NCBI RefSeq assembly: GCF_001020565.1
Contig: NZ_LDAS01000001.1
Location: forward strand, 534,402 to 598,401
Direction: 5' to 3'
Length of the DNA stretch: 64,000 nucleotides
Origin: Maribacter thermophilus
Lineage (GTDB): Bacteria > Bacteroidota > Bacteroidia > Flavobacteriales > Flavobacteriaceae
In this document: positions 33,237 through 42,400 of the stretch, piece by piece
Layout of the letters: every line of letters begins with the position of its first letter
How positions within the stretch are numbered: the first letter of the stretch is position 1
Program-made: the position numbers and the translations under genes
Notes under the pieces: model-generated
The model's input: the letters and a program-made list of their open reading frames with translations, nothing else
Told to the model about the DNA's origin: nothing
Databases searched by the model: none

Positions 33237-33992
33237 ATGAACGTAATAATTATTGAGGACGAAAAACCTGCTGCTAGAAGATTGGGGCGGTTATTGGCAG
33301 AATTGGATGTAGTGGTATCCACTATGTTGCATTCGGTAGAAGAGGCCATACAATGGTTTCATACCAACGAGCACCCCGACCTAATTTTTTTGGACATCCA
33401 ATTATCCGATGGCCTGTCTTTTGAAATATTCGATGTAATAGAAATTAAGAGTGCCATTATATTTACCACTGCTTATGATGAATATGCCCTGCAAGCCTTT
33501 AAGCTTAATAGTATAGATTATTTGCTTAAACCTATAGATGACGAAGAGTTGGAAAGTGCCGTTAAAAAGTATCGGGAGCTAAAACCTTCTACTAATAAAC
33601 TGACCCTAGATTTTGAGGATATAAAAAAGTTGTTGGTAAACCCCATTGAAAGGGAGTATAAAAAGAGGTTTACAGCAAAAGTAGGGCAGCATCTAAAAAT
33701 TATCAATGCGGATGAAGTGGCGTGTTTTTACAGCGAAAACAAAGGTACTTATGCCGCAACGAGCGATGGTAGAAATTACCTTTTGGATACGACCTTGGAA
33801 AACCTGGAAACCGAATTGGAACCCAAAACATTCTTTAGGGTAAGCCGCAAGTTCTATGTGAACATAGATTATATAAAAGATATCGTTTCTTACACGAACT
33901 CTAGGTTGCAGATCAAGTTGAGCGGTTGCCCCGAGCTTGAAATAATTGTAAGTAGAGAGCGGGTAAAGGATTTTAAACTATGGTTAGAGTAA
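33237..33992 (+). CDS. LytTR-family response regulator
   Basis: A 251-residue regulator: receiver (about 1-115; IIEDEKPAARRL acidic pocket, Asp in LIFLDIQLSDG as phosphoacceptor, Thr in IFTTAYDEYALQAF, Lys in LLKPI) and a LytTR DNA-binding domain (about 145-250; FTAKVGQHLKIINADEVACFYSENKGTYA and FFRVSRKFYVNIDYI). It is the last gene of the 2TM array and should be phosphorylated by the LytS-type kinase at 30340. The repeated ACAGTTGGG motifs upstream of both units make autoregulation likely. Confidence 0.94.
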   Translation: MNVIIIEDEKPAARRLGRLLAELDVVVSTMLHSVEEAIQWFHTNEHPDLIFLDIQLSDGLSFEIFDVIEIKSAIIFTTAYDEYALQAFKLNSIDYLLKPIDDEELESAVKKYRELKPSTNKLTLDFEDIKKLLVNPIEREYKKRFTAKVGQHLKIINADEVACFYSENKGTYAATSDGRNYLLDTTLENLETELEPKTFFRVSRKFYVNIDYIKDIVSYTNSRLQIKLSGCPELEIIVSRERVKDFKLWLE

Positions 33993-34025
33993 TCTAATTT
34001 AACGGGCATGCCATATTGGTAACCG

Positions 34026-35219
34026 CTATTTATCCTTTTCCACTCTATTTTCATCAAACGAGGAAGGCAATAGTGTCGGAATTAATTTTATAAAAATAGG
34101 CAGTAATATCGCTCCGCCCGGCAATAAGAAAATAGCCAAGGAGGGTATGCTCTTAAAGATGTCCAAAAGTTGTGATTGCACTTTTTTCTTTTCTTCTTTA
34201 CTAAGCTCCCTAACGGTAGATTTGGATAATAGAGACACCAGTTCTGCACTTTCAGAAAGTTCTTTTTGAAGCCTCTTACTGTTTCTTAAGATAAGCCGAT
34301 TCACCAGTTTGGACATATTGTCATAAAACTGAAAAGCCATATTGTGCTCTTGTAGAAAGGGAATGGTCTCCTTGTTCACGTTTATGAAGCGGGTTACATC
34401 AAAAAGAGACTTGTCTATGACATTATAGTCAAAGTTTAGGTCCTTTCCAAGGGTGTAAATGAATTCAGATTCCGTGTGTTCCAAAGAATGATCTTCCCAG
34501 ACTGTCAGGCAGGCGAAGTCCAGTAGGTACATATTCTCCCAAACATCTTTGTTGGACAGTAACTGGGCTCTATACGAATCGTCATATTTTTGGTCATCAC
34601 TGTTTATATAGGTCAAAGAGGAATCTAACAACTGGGCCAATTTTTTATCGGTTTTATTCCTTTTTTTCGATTTTAGGGCGTTATAACTAATATTTAGGGC
34701 CAGATATTCCAGTTTTTTGGCCTGTTTCAAAATTTCTTCGGAGTTTGTTAAATACTTTCGAAACAATAGAACATCCATAAAAAGAAGCGAATTGGTAATA
34801 AGGCCATTAAAGGTTTTGCTTATGATATTATCTTCGATATAAACCCTGGATTCCAATATTTTCTCCAGTTTTGATGAGGTTTTGTTTCCCGAGAACAGTT
34901 TTCCTAGAAATGATACCTTGTTTACTTCCAAAGCTTCATAAAACTCGAACATTGTTTTTAGGTACAGATCAAAATCTGTTTGAGAAGTTTCTATCTTAAA
35001 GGTGAAATAAAGTGCCGTTAATAGGTTTATTTTGGCCATTTCATCTTCAGAAGGTTTATGCTCGGGAATTATAAAAGGGGGTAGGTCGCTACTTATTCCG
35101 TATACAAATCCAATTTCTTTTAAAGCATCATATAGCTCACCAAAGCTTACATAGGTGTCTTCGTGTTTCTTGATCAGTGAGCCAAATTTATCGATCCAAC
35201 CGTTAGCGGATGGGTTCAT
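34026..35219 (-). CDS. LETM1-related protein
   Basis: A 397-residue protein. Its C-terminal 50 residues (LLDIFKSIPSLAIFLLPGGAILLPIFIKLIPTLLPSSF) resemble the membrane segment of LETM1 family proteins, with the Pro-rich hydrophobic helix and the LxPTLLPSSF ending. The first 300 residues are soluble and helical. Flavobacterial homologues have been labelled LETM1-related biofilm-associated proteins, but no activity is established. In mitochondria LETM1 is tied to cation exchange; extension to bacteria is inference. No neighbouring gene suggests a process. Confidence 0.72.
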   Translation of the reverse strand: MNPSANGWIDKFGSLIKKHEDTYVSFGELYDALKEIGFVYGISSDLPPFIIPEHKPSEDEMAKINLLTALYFTFKIETSQTDFDLYLKTMFEFYEALEVNKVSFLGKLFSGNKTSSKLEKILESRVYIEDNIISKTFNGLITNSLLFMDVLLFRKYLTNSEEILKQAKKLEYLALNISYNALKSKKRNKTDKKLAQLLDSSLTYINSDDQKYDDSYRAQLLSNKDVWENMYLLDFACLTVWEDHSLEHTESEFIYTLGKDLNFDYNVIDKSLFDVTRFINVNKETIPFLQEHNMAFQFYDNMSKLVNRLILRNSKRLQKELSESAELVSLLSKSTVRELSKEEKKKVQSQLLDIFKSIPSLAIFLLPGGAILLPIFIKLIPTLLPSSFDENRVEKDK

Positions 35220-35240
35220 ATGTTATTATTTTGGGAACCA

Positions 35241-35248
35241 CAAAGTTA
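35241..35248 (-). promoter_or_regulatory. Candidate -7 box for the LETM1-like gene
   Basis: On the minus strand this reads TAACTTTG, fitting TAnnTTTG, 21 bases before the ATG at 35219. A -33 TTG at the usual distance is not evident. Confidence 0.45.
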
Positions 35249-35480
35249 GTTAATTGATTCTTTTGTTGTTATAGAAATTGTGTTATGAATTTGAAGACCT
35301 TGTCATTATAATCAAGCAAATATACCATGGGAGTATTTGTTCTTTTGTGGTCATCACTCTTTTTAAAGGATTGGGACCTTTTTGTATTTTTTTAAGGTTG
35401 ATATATCCGAATTTTAAGATTTACAGGTGAATATGAGTGTATTTCATCGAAAATTATAATTTTATTAAGAATTTATTAGA

Positions 35481-35511
35481 TGAAATGCATATGTTTATCG
35501 GTGAAATGCAT
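35481..35511 (+). repeat. Tandem direct repeat TGAAATGCAT, 21-base period
   Basis: TGAAATGCAT occurs at 35481-35490 and again at 35502-35511, a spacing of two helical turns, as expected for a regulator binding one DNA face. It is about 80-110 bases upstream of a small membrane ORF and 230 bases from the divergent LETM1-like start. No regulator is assigned. Confidence 0.4.
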
Positions 35512-35591
35512 TTTATAGATTGAAAAGACACCAAACGCTTATCAACGGATAAAGGATAATAACTAAACCAATCTTCTAAATTACTTTTCTT

Positions 35592-35696
35592 ATGACATAC
35601 TTTCTTTTTACTATATGGATTACGGTCATGGCTTTTATGGTAGGTAAAAGTATAATGGCGCACCGTGCGCTTCAAAGAACACTTAATAGAAAGTAA
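35592..35696 (+). CDS. Possible 34-residue single-pass membrane protein
   Basis: ATG 35592 to TAA 35694-35696 encodes 34 residues with one hydrophobic helix (YFLFTIWITVMAFMVG) and a basic C-terminus (AHRALQRTLNRK). The composition (membrane helix followed by positive residues) is typical of small membrane proteins, though such an ORF could occur by chance. A 21-base direct repeat lies about 90 bases upstream. No family is recognised. Confidence 0.3.
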   Translation: MTYFLFTIWITVMAFMVGKSIMAHRALQRTLNRK

Positions 35697-35822
35697 CATC
35701 CATTACGCCTAACATGTTTTTTTGGAAATATGTACAACGTATTGTTGGTACAATAAATTTTTTATGCCCATTATGCATTACACAAACGGCCGTGTAAATG
35801 AATTGTTGAGGGTGTCAAATAA

Positions 35823-36617
35823 TTAGAGATCCACAAAATTATCCAGATCTAAAGTCCAGTCGTAGTTTTTATATACAAGGTCGATATCTTTTGTGGTGGG
35901 AATCAAACTATTTTGTTTCAATATTTTCCTAATTCCACTTTTTCCTCCAAAATCACCTCTAAACCAATTAAACAGCGAGGTGACGGATACTTCTTTTTTA
36001 AGTTCGTTATAATCCGTGGTACTACTTAAATATGCCTTGGTTCCTTTGTCAAATTGCTCATTTAACCGGTCCCATTCATAAATAGCTACCGGCGGACAGT
36101 CTTTTGCCCCGCAATTTAGGGCAAAATGTATGCGATAATCTCGCTTCTTCACCCGCAATCTTCTTTCTAACTTACCGGGAAACCATTTTCTAATGTACCC
36201 CAGGCCATATTCCCATTGCGATTTTCTAAGAATACCATGTTCTATTTTTGCAAATGAAATTTTTTCGCCGGCAATGATAATCTGTTTCTTTTTAAAGAAG
36301 CTGCCCCGGTCTTTATATAGATCTGGATTTTTTTTAAGAATTACCTGAATGTACGCATTATATATGTTGGTCCAAAAGGCCAACTTTTTGGCATCACTGG
36401 ATAGAGACCTCTCTAGACTTTCTAAACTGGCCTTAGCCAAGGTAGCTTCTATGTTTTCGGTACTTTCATTCAGCTTTGTCTTTTTAAGAAAATCCTCGGA
36501 AAGTTCGTTGTAATCGATATCTTTTGTGGTAACTTCATCTGAATCTTGAACGCTTTTGCAAGATGTCATCGTAATTAGAAGAATATATATTAGTAGTCTT
36601 ACTGGGGGTGTGTTCAT
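35823..36617 (-). CDS. DUF547 lipoprotein
   Basis: A 264-residue protein with a lipoprotein signal (LLITMTSC, Cys20) and a DUF547 domain. Family motifs include KKLAFWTNIYNAYIQVIL, IEHGILRKS, and IHFALNCGAKDCPPVAIYEWD; the C-G-A-x-D-C-P-P segment is the most conserved. DUF547 is related to papain-like folds, but activity is undetermined. It is divergent from the glycosyltransferase at 36775. Confidence 0.88.
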   Translation of the reverse strand: MNTPPVRLLIYILLITMTSCKSVQDSDEVTTKDIDYNELSEDFLKKTKLNESTENIEATLAKASLESLERSLSSDAKKLAFWTNIYNAYIQVILKKNPDLYKDRGSFFKKKQIIIAGEKISFAKIEHGILRKSQWEYGLGYIRKWFPGKLERRLRVKKRDYRIHFALNCGAKDCPPVAIYEWDRLNEQFDKGTKAYLSSTTDYNELKKEVSVTSLFNWFRGDFGGKSGIRKILKQNSLIPTTKDIDLVYKNYDWTLDLDNFVDL

Positions 36618-36774
36618 TGTTTTTACTAATGGTATTTGTGCAATAATAATAGTCGGCCTACAGCAAATAGGTCGTAAATATTGGAGAAACTTTCAATGGT
36701 TGGTATACTATTTATGTAGCTTTAATAATTATGGATCGTAATCAGGTTATTTGTTTTTACGTACTATTGTTCAA

Positions 36775-37476
36775 ATGATAAGCATTATTATTCCCGCACA
36801 TCAAGAAAAAGAGAACTTAACAGATTTAATAGGTGAACTGTCCGGGTTAAAAAGTGATCATGGTTTTGAGATAATTGTGGCCTTGTCTCCAGAAAGTAAA
36901 AATGATTTTAGTGTAGATGTTTGTAACAAGGCGCAATTAATAATGTGTTCTCAAAAAGGCAGGGCGGTACAAATGAACGAAGCTTCTAGGGTGGCAAAGG
37001 GAGAAATAGTGGCTTTTTTACATGCAGATGTTAGACCACCTGCATCATTTTTAATGGATATAGAAAGTGCTATTGCCAACGGTAACGATGCTGGTTTCTT
37101 TTCCTATAAATTTGATAAGGATAGTTTTTTGTTGAACATCAATGCTTTCTTCACGAGAAAAGATGGGTTTTTTACAGGTGGGGGAGACCAATGTCTATTT
37201 ATTAAAAAAACAGTTTTCAATACCTTGGGAGGGTTTAATGAAACTCAAATTATTATGGAAGATTTTGAGTTTTTTAAAAGAATGAAACAACAAAGAGTAC
37301 CCTATACGATAATTGGTAACAACCTTGTGGTATCTGCACGTAAATATGAGAGTAACTCTTATTTAAAGGTGAATTTATCCAATTTGCTTTTAATGGTACT
37401 TTTTAAAATGGGCGTTTCGGGCAAAAAACTGAAACGTCTTCACGACTCATTATTAAAAACCCCGTACAGTACTTAA
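36775..37476 (+). CDS. GT2 glycosyltransferase, TIGR04283-like
   Basis: A 233-residue family 2 glycosyltransferase (ATG 36775). ISIIIPAHQEKENL is the nucleotide-binding start, GRAVQMNEASRVAKGEIVAFLHADVRPP contains the G-R-x-x-Q-M-N and HAD metal-site motifs, and FTGGGDQCLFIKK plus MEDFEFFKRM close the active site. These match the TIGR04283 (rSAM/selenodomain-associated, arsenosugar-linked) subgroup. None of the other genes of that pathway is visible within several kb, so the acceptor is unknown. An upstream in-frame start at 36751 is less likely. Confidence 0.85.
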   Translation: MISIIIPAHQEKENLTDLIGELSGLKSDHGFEIIVALSPESKNDFSVDVCNKAQLIMCSQKGRAVQMNEASRVAKGEIVAFLHADVRPPASFLMDIESAIANGNDAGFFSYKFDKDSFLLNINAFFTRKDGFFTGGGDQCLFIKKTVFNTLGGFNETQIIMEDFEFFKRMKQQRVPYTIIGNNLVVSARKYESNSYLKVNLSNLLLMVLFKMGVSGKKLKRLHDSLLKTPYST

Positions 37477-37558
37477 ACCATATAGGTAAAGCACTTTTGA
37501 AGATATTACTTTAATGCCGTGTTGTGCCTTCGTCTATGTATCAAGACTTTGAGAACCG

Positions 37559-37744
37559 TTATTCCTTACTTTTCATGGTTCGTATGAGTCCAACTCCCGA
37601 AAAGAAAAATATGGCACCGAGTACGGCATAAACAATAAGTTGTTTTGTGTTTCCTGTACCGTTGCCAAATAAGATAGCAGCATAAATAAGGCCTCCTATT
37701 CCAAGAAGGGTAAGTAGTGTTCCGAAAAGTTTCTTTACATCCAT
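37559..37744 (-). CDS. Small two-helix membrane protein
   Basis: A 61-residue protein (ATG 37744, preferred over a longer frame beginning 23 codons upstream). Two hydrophobic helices: LFGTLLTLLGIGGLIYAAIL and LIVYAVLGAIFFFSGVGLI, with a short polar loop and a basic C-terminus (RTMKSKE). Small glycine-rich membrane proteins of this kind are common in Flavobacteriia but have no known role. It is convergent with the glycosyltransferase (82 bases). Confidence 0.72.
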   Translation of the reverse strand: MDVKKLFGTLLTLLGIGGLIYAAILFGNGTGNTKQLIVYAVLGAIFFFSGVGLIRTMKSKE

Positions 37745-37887
37745 GGACGAAAAATAAGAAAATTTTGGTTGGGGTTCTATCAAAAAAAATATTTTGATAG
37801 CATTATAAAACAATACTCTTTAGAAGTAAAGCCTTGTATCGGGGCTATATAAAGCTTTTGAAGCTTATACTGAACAATGTTACAAGC

Positions 37888-37917
37888 AAAAAGGGCCACC
37901 CATTGGGTGGCCCTTTT
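37888..37917. terminator. Bidirectional rho-independent terminator
   Basis: AAAAA, GGGCCACCC (37893-37901), loop ATT, GGGTGGCCC (37905-37913), TTTT. A perfect 9-base GC-rich stem flanked by A and T runs, so it can act in both directions. It lies 30 bases downstream of the YceI gene on the minus strand, its likely substrate. Confidence 0.85.
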
Positions 37918-37946
37918 ACTTGGTATTTTCAAATCCTAGAAAATTA

Positions 37947-38585
37947 CTATTTTTTTTGGACCATTACTTCTGCGTTTATAGCTACTTCGCTCCAAGTTTT
38001 ACTTACCCCATCTTTACCGGTGTGCAAAATTTCACACGCTTTGTTAATAGAGTTTACGGCATCCATTGCATTCCAATCTTCTAAATTCAAAACCCCTGTA
38101 AGGGTAATTTTAGAATCGCCCGCCATAGCGTTTTCCAATGGTAAATTATGGGTTTCACCGTTAAGAGTAAGGTCAACCGAACATTTGTCGTTCTCCACTT
38201 TAAAACTGCCCGAAATTAATTCAGGGTCTTTCATAACACCAAAGAAAAATTCTAATAGCTTAGGGTCTCTTACACCGGTAGGGTCGTTGGTGAATAAACT
38301 ACTTACCGGAATACTGAACTCAAGACCGTTCAAGGCTTCCAATGGCGTAGTTCCTGCTTGGCTTTTGGTAATGTTTATTTCCTTGAACTCTCCGCCTACA
38401 GGTACTTTTTCTGTTGTTTTATAGGCCGTAAAAGCGACCTTGGAAGAATCTTTGATTATACTGAACATTTCAGCAGACTCGGTTACCTCTTGGGTATCTT
38501 TTACTTCTTGATTTTTTTTGGCGTTTTTGCAGCTAAAAGACAAAAGTGCTAATGAGCAAATGAACGCATAAATTATTTTTTTCAT
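37947..38585 (-). CDS. YceI family lipoprotein
   Basis: A 212-residue protein (ATG 38585; longer upstream frame rejected) with a lipoprotein signal (ALLSFSC, Cys18). The YceI lipocalin-like barrel is seen from about residue 40: MFSIIKDSSKVAFTAYKTTEKVPVGGEFKEI, then GLEFSIPVSSLFTNDPTGVRDPKLLEFFFG, and SFKVENDKCSVDLTLNGETHNLP. YceI proteins bind isoprenoids or other lipids in the periplasm and are often linked to stress; ligand here is unknown. It probably shares a transcript with the DUF2490 gene upstream (85 bases) and ends at a strong terminator. Confidence 0.9.
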   Translation of the reverse strand: MKKIIYAFICSLALLSFSCKNAKKNQEVKDTQEVTESAEMFSIIKDSSKVAFTAYKTTEKVPVGGEFKEINITKSQAGTTPLEALNGLEFSIPVSSLFTNDPTGVRDPKLLEFFFGVMKDPELISGSFKVENDKCSVDLTLNGETHNLPLENAMAGDSKITLTGVLNLEDWNAMDAVNSINKACEILHTGKDGVSKTWSEVAINAEVMVQKK

Positions 38586-38670
38586 AATTGTGAATTTTAT
38601 TAAAAGTATAAAGTTACTGATTATATAAGACGTCAAAAGAATTACGGCATCAAAAATTAAAATCTTTTCG

Positions 38671-39381
38671 TTACTTCTTCTTTTTAAAGGCACTTCTTAG
38701 ATCGGTATTGAACACAAGGCCCAGTTGCAAACGATCGTAATTGGTACTGCTAAAATGATTTTTTAGGTATCCAAATTGCACACTTAGGTCTTCGGTTACG
38801 TTGATGCCTAGGGCCGCATAAAGTCTATTTTGGCCGAAAGCTTCATTTTGTAGGTTAATGAAGATTTCATCATAAAAGTTCAGAAAGAAAATATCTGTTA
38901 ACGGTAGTGTAACCTGTAACCGATACCTGGCACGGTGTTCCGTTCTGTCCAAGTCCTGTTCGGGATCACTTAAAATATCGGTTTGTGATATAAATCTTTG
39001 TTCTAAGCGGTAACGGTGTTCAAACAAAAATTCCCATACTTTGTTCTTTAGGATAAACTGTTCAAAAATTCTATGTTCAGACAAATTGGCCGCGTTCAAA
39101 CTACTTTCAAAAGTTGGATCTGTATCTATATAACCATACCCAAGAGTGGCAATGGCGTCCGAATTGATATGATAGTTGATACCAGTTCTTAATAATAATT
39201 GGTTATAATTTGAAGCGGTTTCGTAATATCTAAATTGAGCTTCGGTATGAACGCTCCATTTATCCGCTATTTTGTTAGTTCCGAAATACATGAACCAACT
39301 TCCCAATTCGTTTTCTCCATTTTCTTGGGCCATGGTTACGGTTGATATAATGGTGAATAGTACTATAACTAATTTCCTCAT
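38671..39381 (-). CDS. DUF2490 outer-membrane-type protein
   Basis: A 236-residue exported protein with an N-terminal signal peptide (MRKLVIVLFTIISTVTMAQ). The remainder shows alternating strands typical of an outer-membrane barrel: LGSWFMYFGTNKIADKWSVHTEAQFRYYE, then YNQLLLRTGINYHI and FLFEHRYRLEQRF, ending in LQLGLVFNTDL. DUF2490 proteins are presumed outer-membrane; function is unknown. It is 85 bases upstream of YceI on the same strand. Confidence 0.88.
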   Translation of the reverse strand: MRKLVIVLFTIISTVTMAQENGENELGSWFMYFGTNKIADKWSVHTEAQFRYYETASNYNQLLLRTGINYHINSDAIATLGYGYIDTDPTFESSLNAANLSEHRIFEQFILKNKVWEFLFEHRYRLEQRFISQTDILSDPEQDLDRTEHRARYRLQVTLPLTDIFFLNFYDEIFINLQNEAFGQNRLYAALGINVTEDLSVQFGYLKNHFSSTNYDRLQLGLVFNTDLRSAFKKKK

Positions 39382-39492
39382 AAATATTTTTTTGCATCTA
39401 ATTTTACCGGTATGAATATTAGACTTTATTTTATTTTAAATATGTTTTAGCAACTATAAAGTAAAATAATTCAGACCATTTATTTATACTTT

Positions 39493-42400
39493 TTACTTTA
39501 AATCAAAGACCTCTATCTTTTTGAATGGAGACAATTGTAAGCTTTCCATCTTTGTTTTGTAAGGATTCCATTCTTTGGAGAAAAACGTATTGGTTTTTTC
39601 CAGAGCGGATTGTAGCTCTTCTTTTGCGAAATTCATCAATTGTTTTTCGGTAGCGGTGATACCTGTTTGTCTAGAGCTCACATACCTTTGGGCATCCTGT
39701 ATACGATTCATCACCGTAATTTCCGGGTTTCTGGTAATTCCTTGTCTTTTGTCAATTTTTCCAATATATAAGGCAATTACCGAGTCTATCTGTTTTACAA
39801 TGGCTTTAGAGTCGTTTATTTGTTGTTTGTATTTTTCTTCATCTAGCTTTTTTAGGTCTTTTTGATAGCTTTCGGCTACCTGTTTGCTTTCAACCAATTG
39901 TTTTACCGCATCTGCTGCTGTTTGGGTATACTTCTCCAACGTTTTTTGATTTGCGTAAATCTCGTTTATGGCAGCGGTAGAAACATTTAACCGTGGGTCT
40001 GATTTTACCGTAATCTGAGTTTCTTCCGTTGCATCGCCATAATGTGCCTTTATAGTGTAAGTACCAGGTTTTACATCTACACCACCACGTTCATTTTTGC
40101 TGTTTTGGATTCTTCTAGAAGGCCTGTCCGGTCCTTTTTCATCCATACGCCAATAAATTCTATGGAAACCGGCCTTTTCAGGTGTTTTATATTTTAAGGT
40201 ACGGATCAATCGGTCTCCATCGTAGATATCAAACTGAATGGAGTCTTTCTTTTGAACCCCGGTCAGTTTCTTTTTATTATCGGTCTTGTTTTCCGTTTTT
40301 GGTTTGGAATTCTTCTTGTCACCTGATGGTTTTTCTTTGGCGCTATCTTTTTTGCCTTCTTTTATATAGTAGGTAATCATAGCTCCGGGTTTTCTGTTTT
40401 CTCCCTGGTAAAGGCCATCTGCACCAAATCTACTTCCGGTTGGTTGTTGGTAGGCGGCTTGGTAGGCGGTAGGTGGGGTAAACAATGCTATATCTTTGTT
40501 CAATATGTTTTTGTCCTTTGCCAGTGCACGTAAGGGTCTAATATCGTCCAAAACCCAGGCGGCCCTTCCAAAAGTACCGATTACCAAATCATGTTCTCTT
40601 GGGTGAATTGCTAAATCTTTTGTGGAGACAGTGGGGAAACCTTGTGTCCATTTTTGCCATTTTTCTCCCGCATCAAAAGAAACATAAAGCCCATCATCTG
40701 TACCTAAAAACATTAAATTGGGGTTTTCGGGATCCTCTATAATGGATAAAGCATAGCTCTCTACATCATCACTGTCCACGATTCTTGTCCATGTTTTGCC
40801 ATAATCCTTAGTTCTGTATGCATAAGGGGTGTAATTGAATCTTCTATAGTCATTGGCAATTAAAAGCGCTTCTCCTTTATTTCTGGTAGAGGCTTTTATT
40901 TGGGGAATCCAGCTTCCCTTTGGTAATCCCTTTATATTATCCGTTACATCTGTCCAGGTCTGGCCTCCGTTTTGGGTATAGTGGACCTTACCGTCGTCAG
41001 AACCTGTCCAAAGCATATCTTTTTCAACAGGGGAAGGCTCAATGACCAAGATAGTCGTATGGTTTTCGGCACCCGTGGCATCCATAGAAAGACCGCCGCT
41101 CTCGCTTTGTTTTTGCTTTTCTGGGTCGTTAGTGGTCAGGTCGGGGGAAATTACCTTCCAGGTTAAACCTTTATCTGTGCTCTTGTGAACAAACTGACTT
41201 CCAAAATATACAGTACTGGCATCAAATGGATCTTGGCTTATGGCCGAATTCCAATTAAAACGCAGTTTTGTATCGGCATCTGGTGGGGTAGGGCGTACTA
41301 AATAGTTGTTACCCGTTAAGTAATCGAACCTTTGTACATTACCTTGTTGACTCATGGTATACCCGTATCTAGAGTCTTCAGGGTCCGGCACAACATCAAA
41401 ACCGTCACCAAAACTTATCTCTTGCCAATAACTATTGCGTATGCCTTGTGCTTTCCAGACATAGGCAGGCCCCCTCCAAGAGCCATTGTCTTGCATTCCT
41501 CCATACACGTTATATGGGAACTCATTGTCAGTAGCAATATGATAAAATTGAGCTACCGGTAAATTACCTATAAATCGCCATGTTTTTCCACCATCTTTAG
41601 AAATATTAAGACCACCGTCGTTACCGTCCAACATAAACTGGCCGTTATCGGGGTGGATCCAAAAGGCGTGATGGTCGGGGTGGACCCCATTATTTGCTCT
41701 ATAGGCCGGCATTAATTGTTTAAAGTTTTTACCACCATCCTGTGAAACGTTCACATAGGTAAACACAGAGAATACCCTATTTTCGTTTTCAGGGTCCACA
41801 TAGATTTCAGAGTAGTAAAAAGGACGGTTGCCTATATCGCTTTTATCATTTATTTTTTTCCATTTAAACCCACCATCCTCAGATTTGTATAGGGCATTCT
41901 TTTTTGCCTCGATCAAAGCGTAGACAATATTGGGTTTACCTGGAGCAATTGCTACACCGATCCTACCTAGGTCTCCTTTAGGAAGACCATCTTCTTCCGT
42001 TAGCTTTTTCCAATTTTTTCCGCCATCGTGCGTCATGTATAAACCACTTCCCGGCCCACCAGAGTTAAAGAACCAAGGCTCTCTCTTGTGTTCCCACATG
42101 GCGGCGATCAATTTATTCGGATTGGTAGGGTCCATTATCAGGTCTGCAGCACCGGTCTTATTGTTTACAAAAAGAACTTTTTCCCAAGTGTCACCACCAT
42201 CTGTTGTTTTGTAAACGCCTCTCTCGGGGTGTTCTCCCCATGGGGAACCTATGGCACCCACATAAACCGTATTAGGATTCATAGGGTCTATCTTAATTCT
42301 ATGAATGTGCCTGGTTTTTTCCAGTCCCATAGATTTCCATGTTTTGCCACCATCCATAGATTTATATATACCGTAACCTCCATTTACACTATTTCTTGGG

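Larger units (their letters stand above)
35220..35822. other. 600-base intergenic region with a small ORF and repeats
   Basis: Contains a -7 box for the LETM1-like gene (35241-35248, minus strand TAACTTTG), a direct repeat TGAAATGCAT at 35481-35490 and 35502-35511 (21 bases apart), and a 34-codon ORF at 35592. The rest shows no feature I can support. Confidence 0.45.

Noticed and set aside
35454-35699. 81-residue minus-strand frame in the 600-base gap
   Set aside because: Composition looks random and it overlaps the more plausible 34-residue membrane ORF and the direct repeats; no family resemblance.
37834-38424. Open frame on the plus strand over the YceI region
   Set aside because: It is the complement of a clear YceI gene, starts through a terminator hairpin and shows no family pattern.
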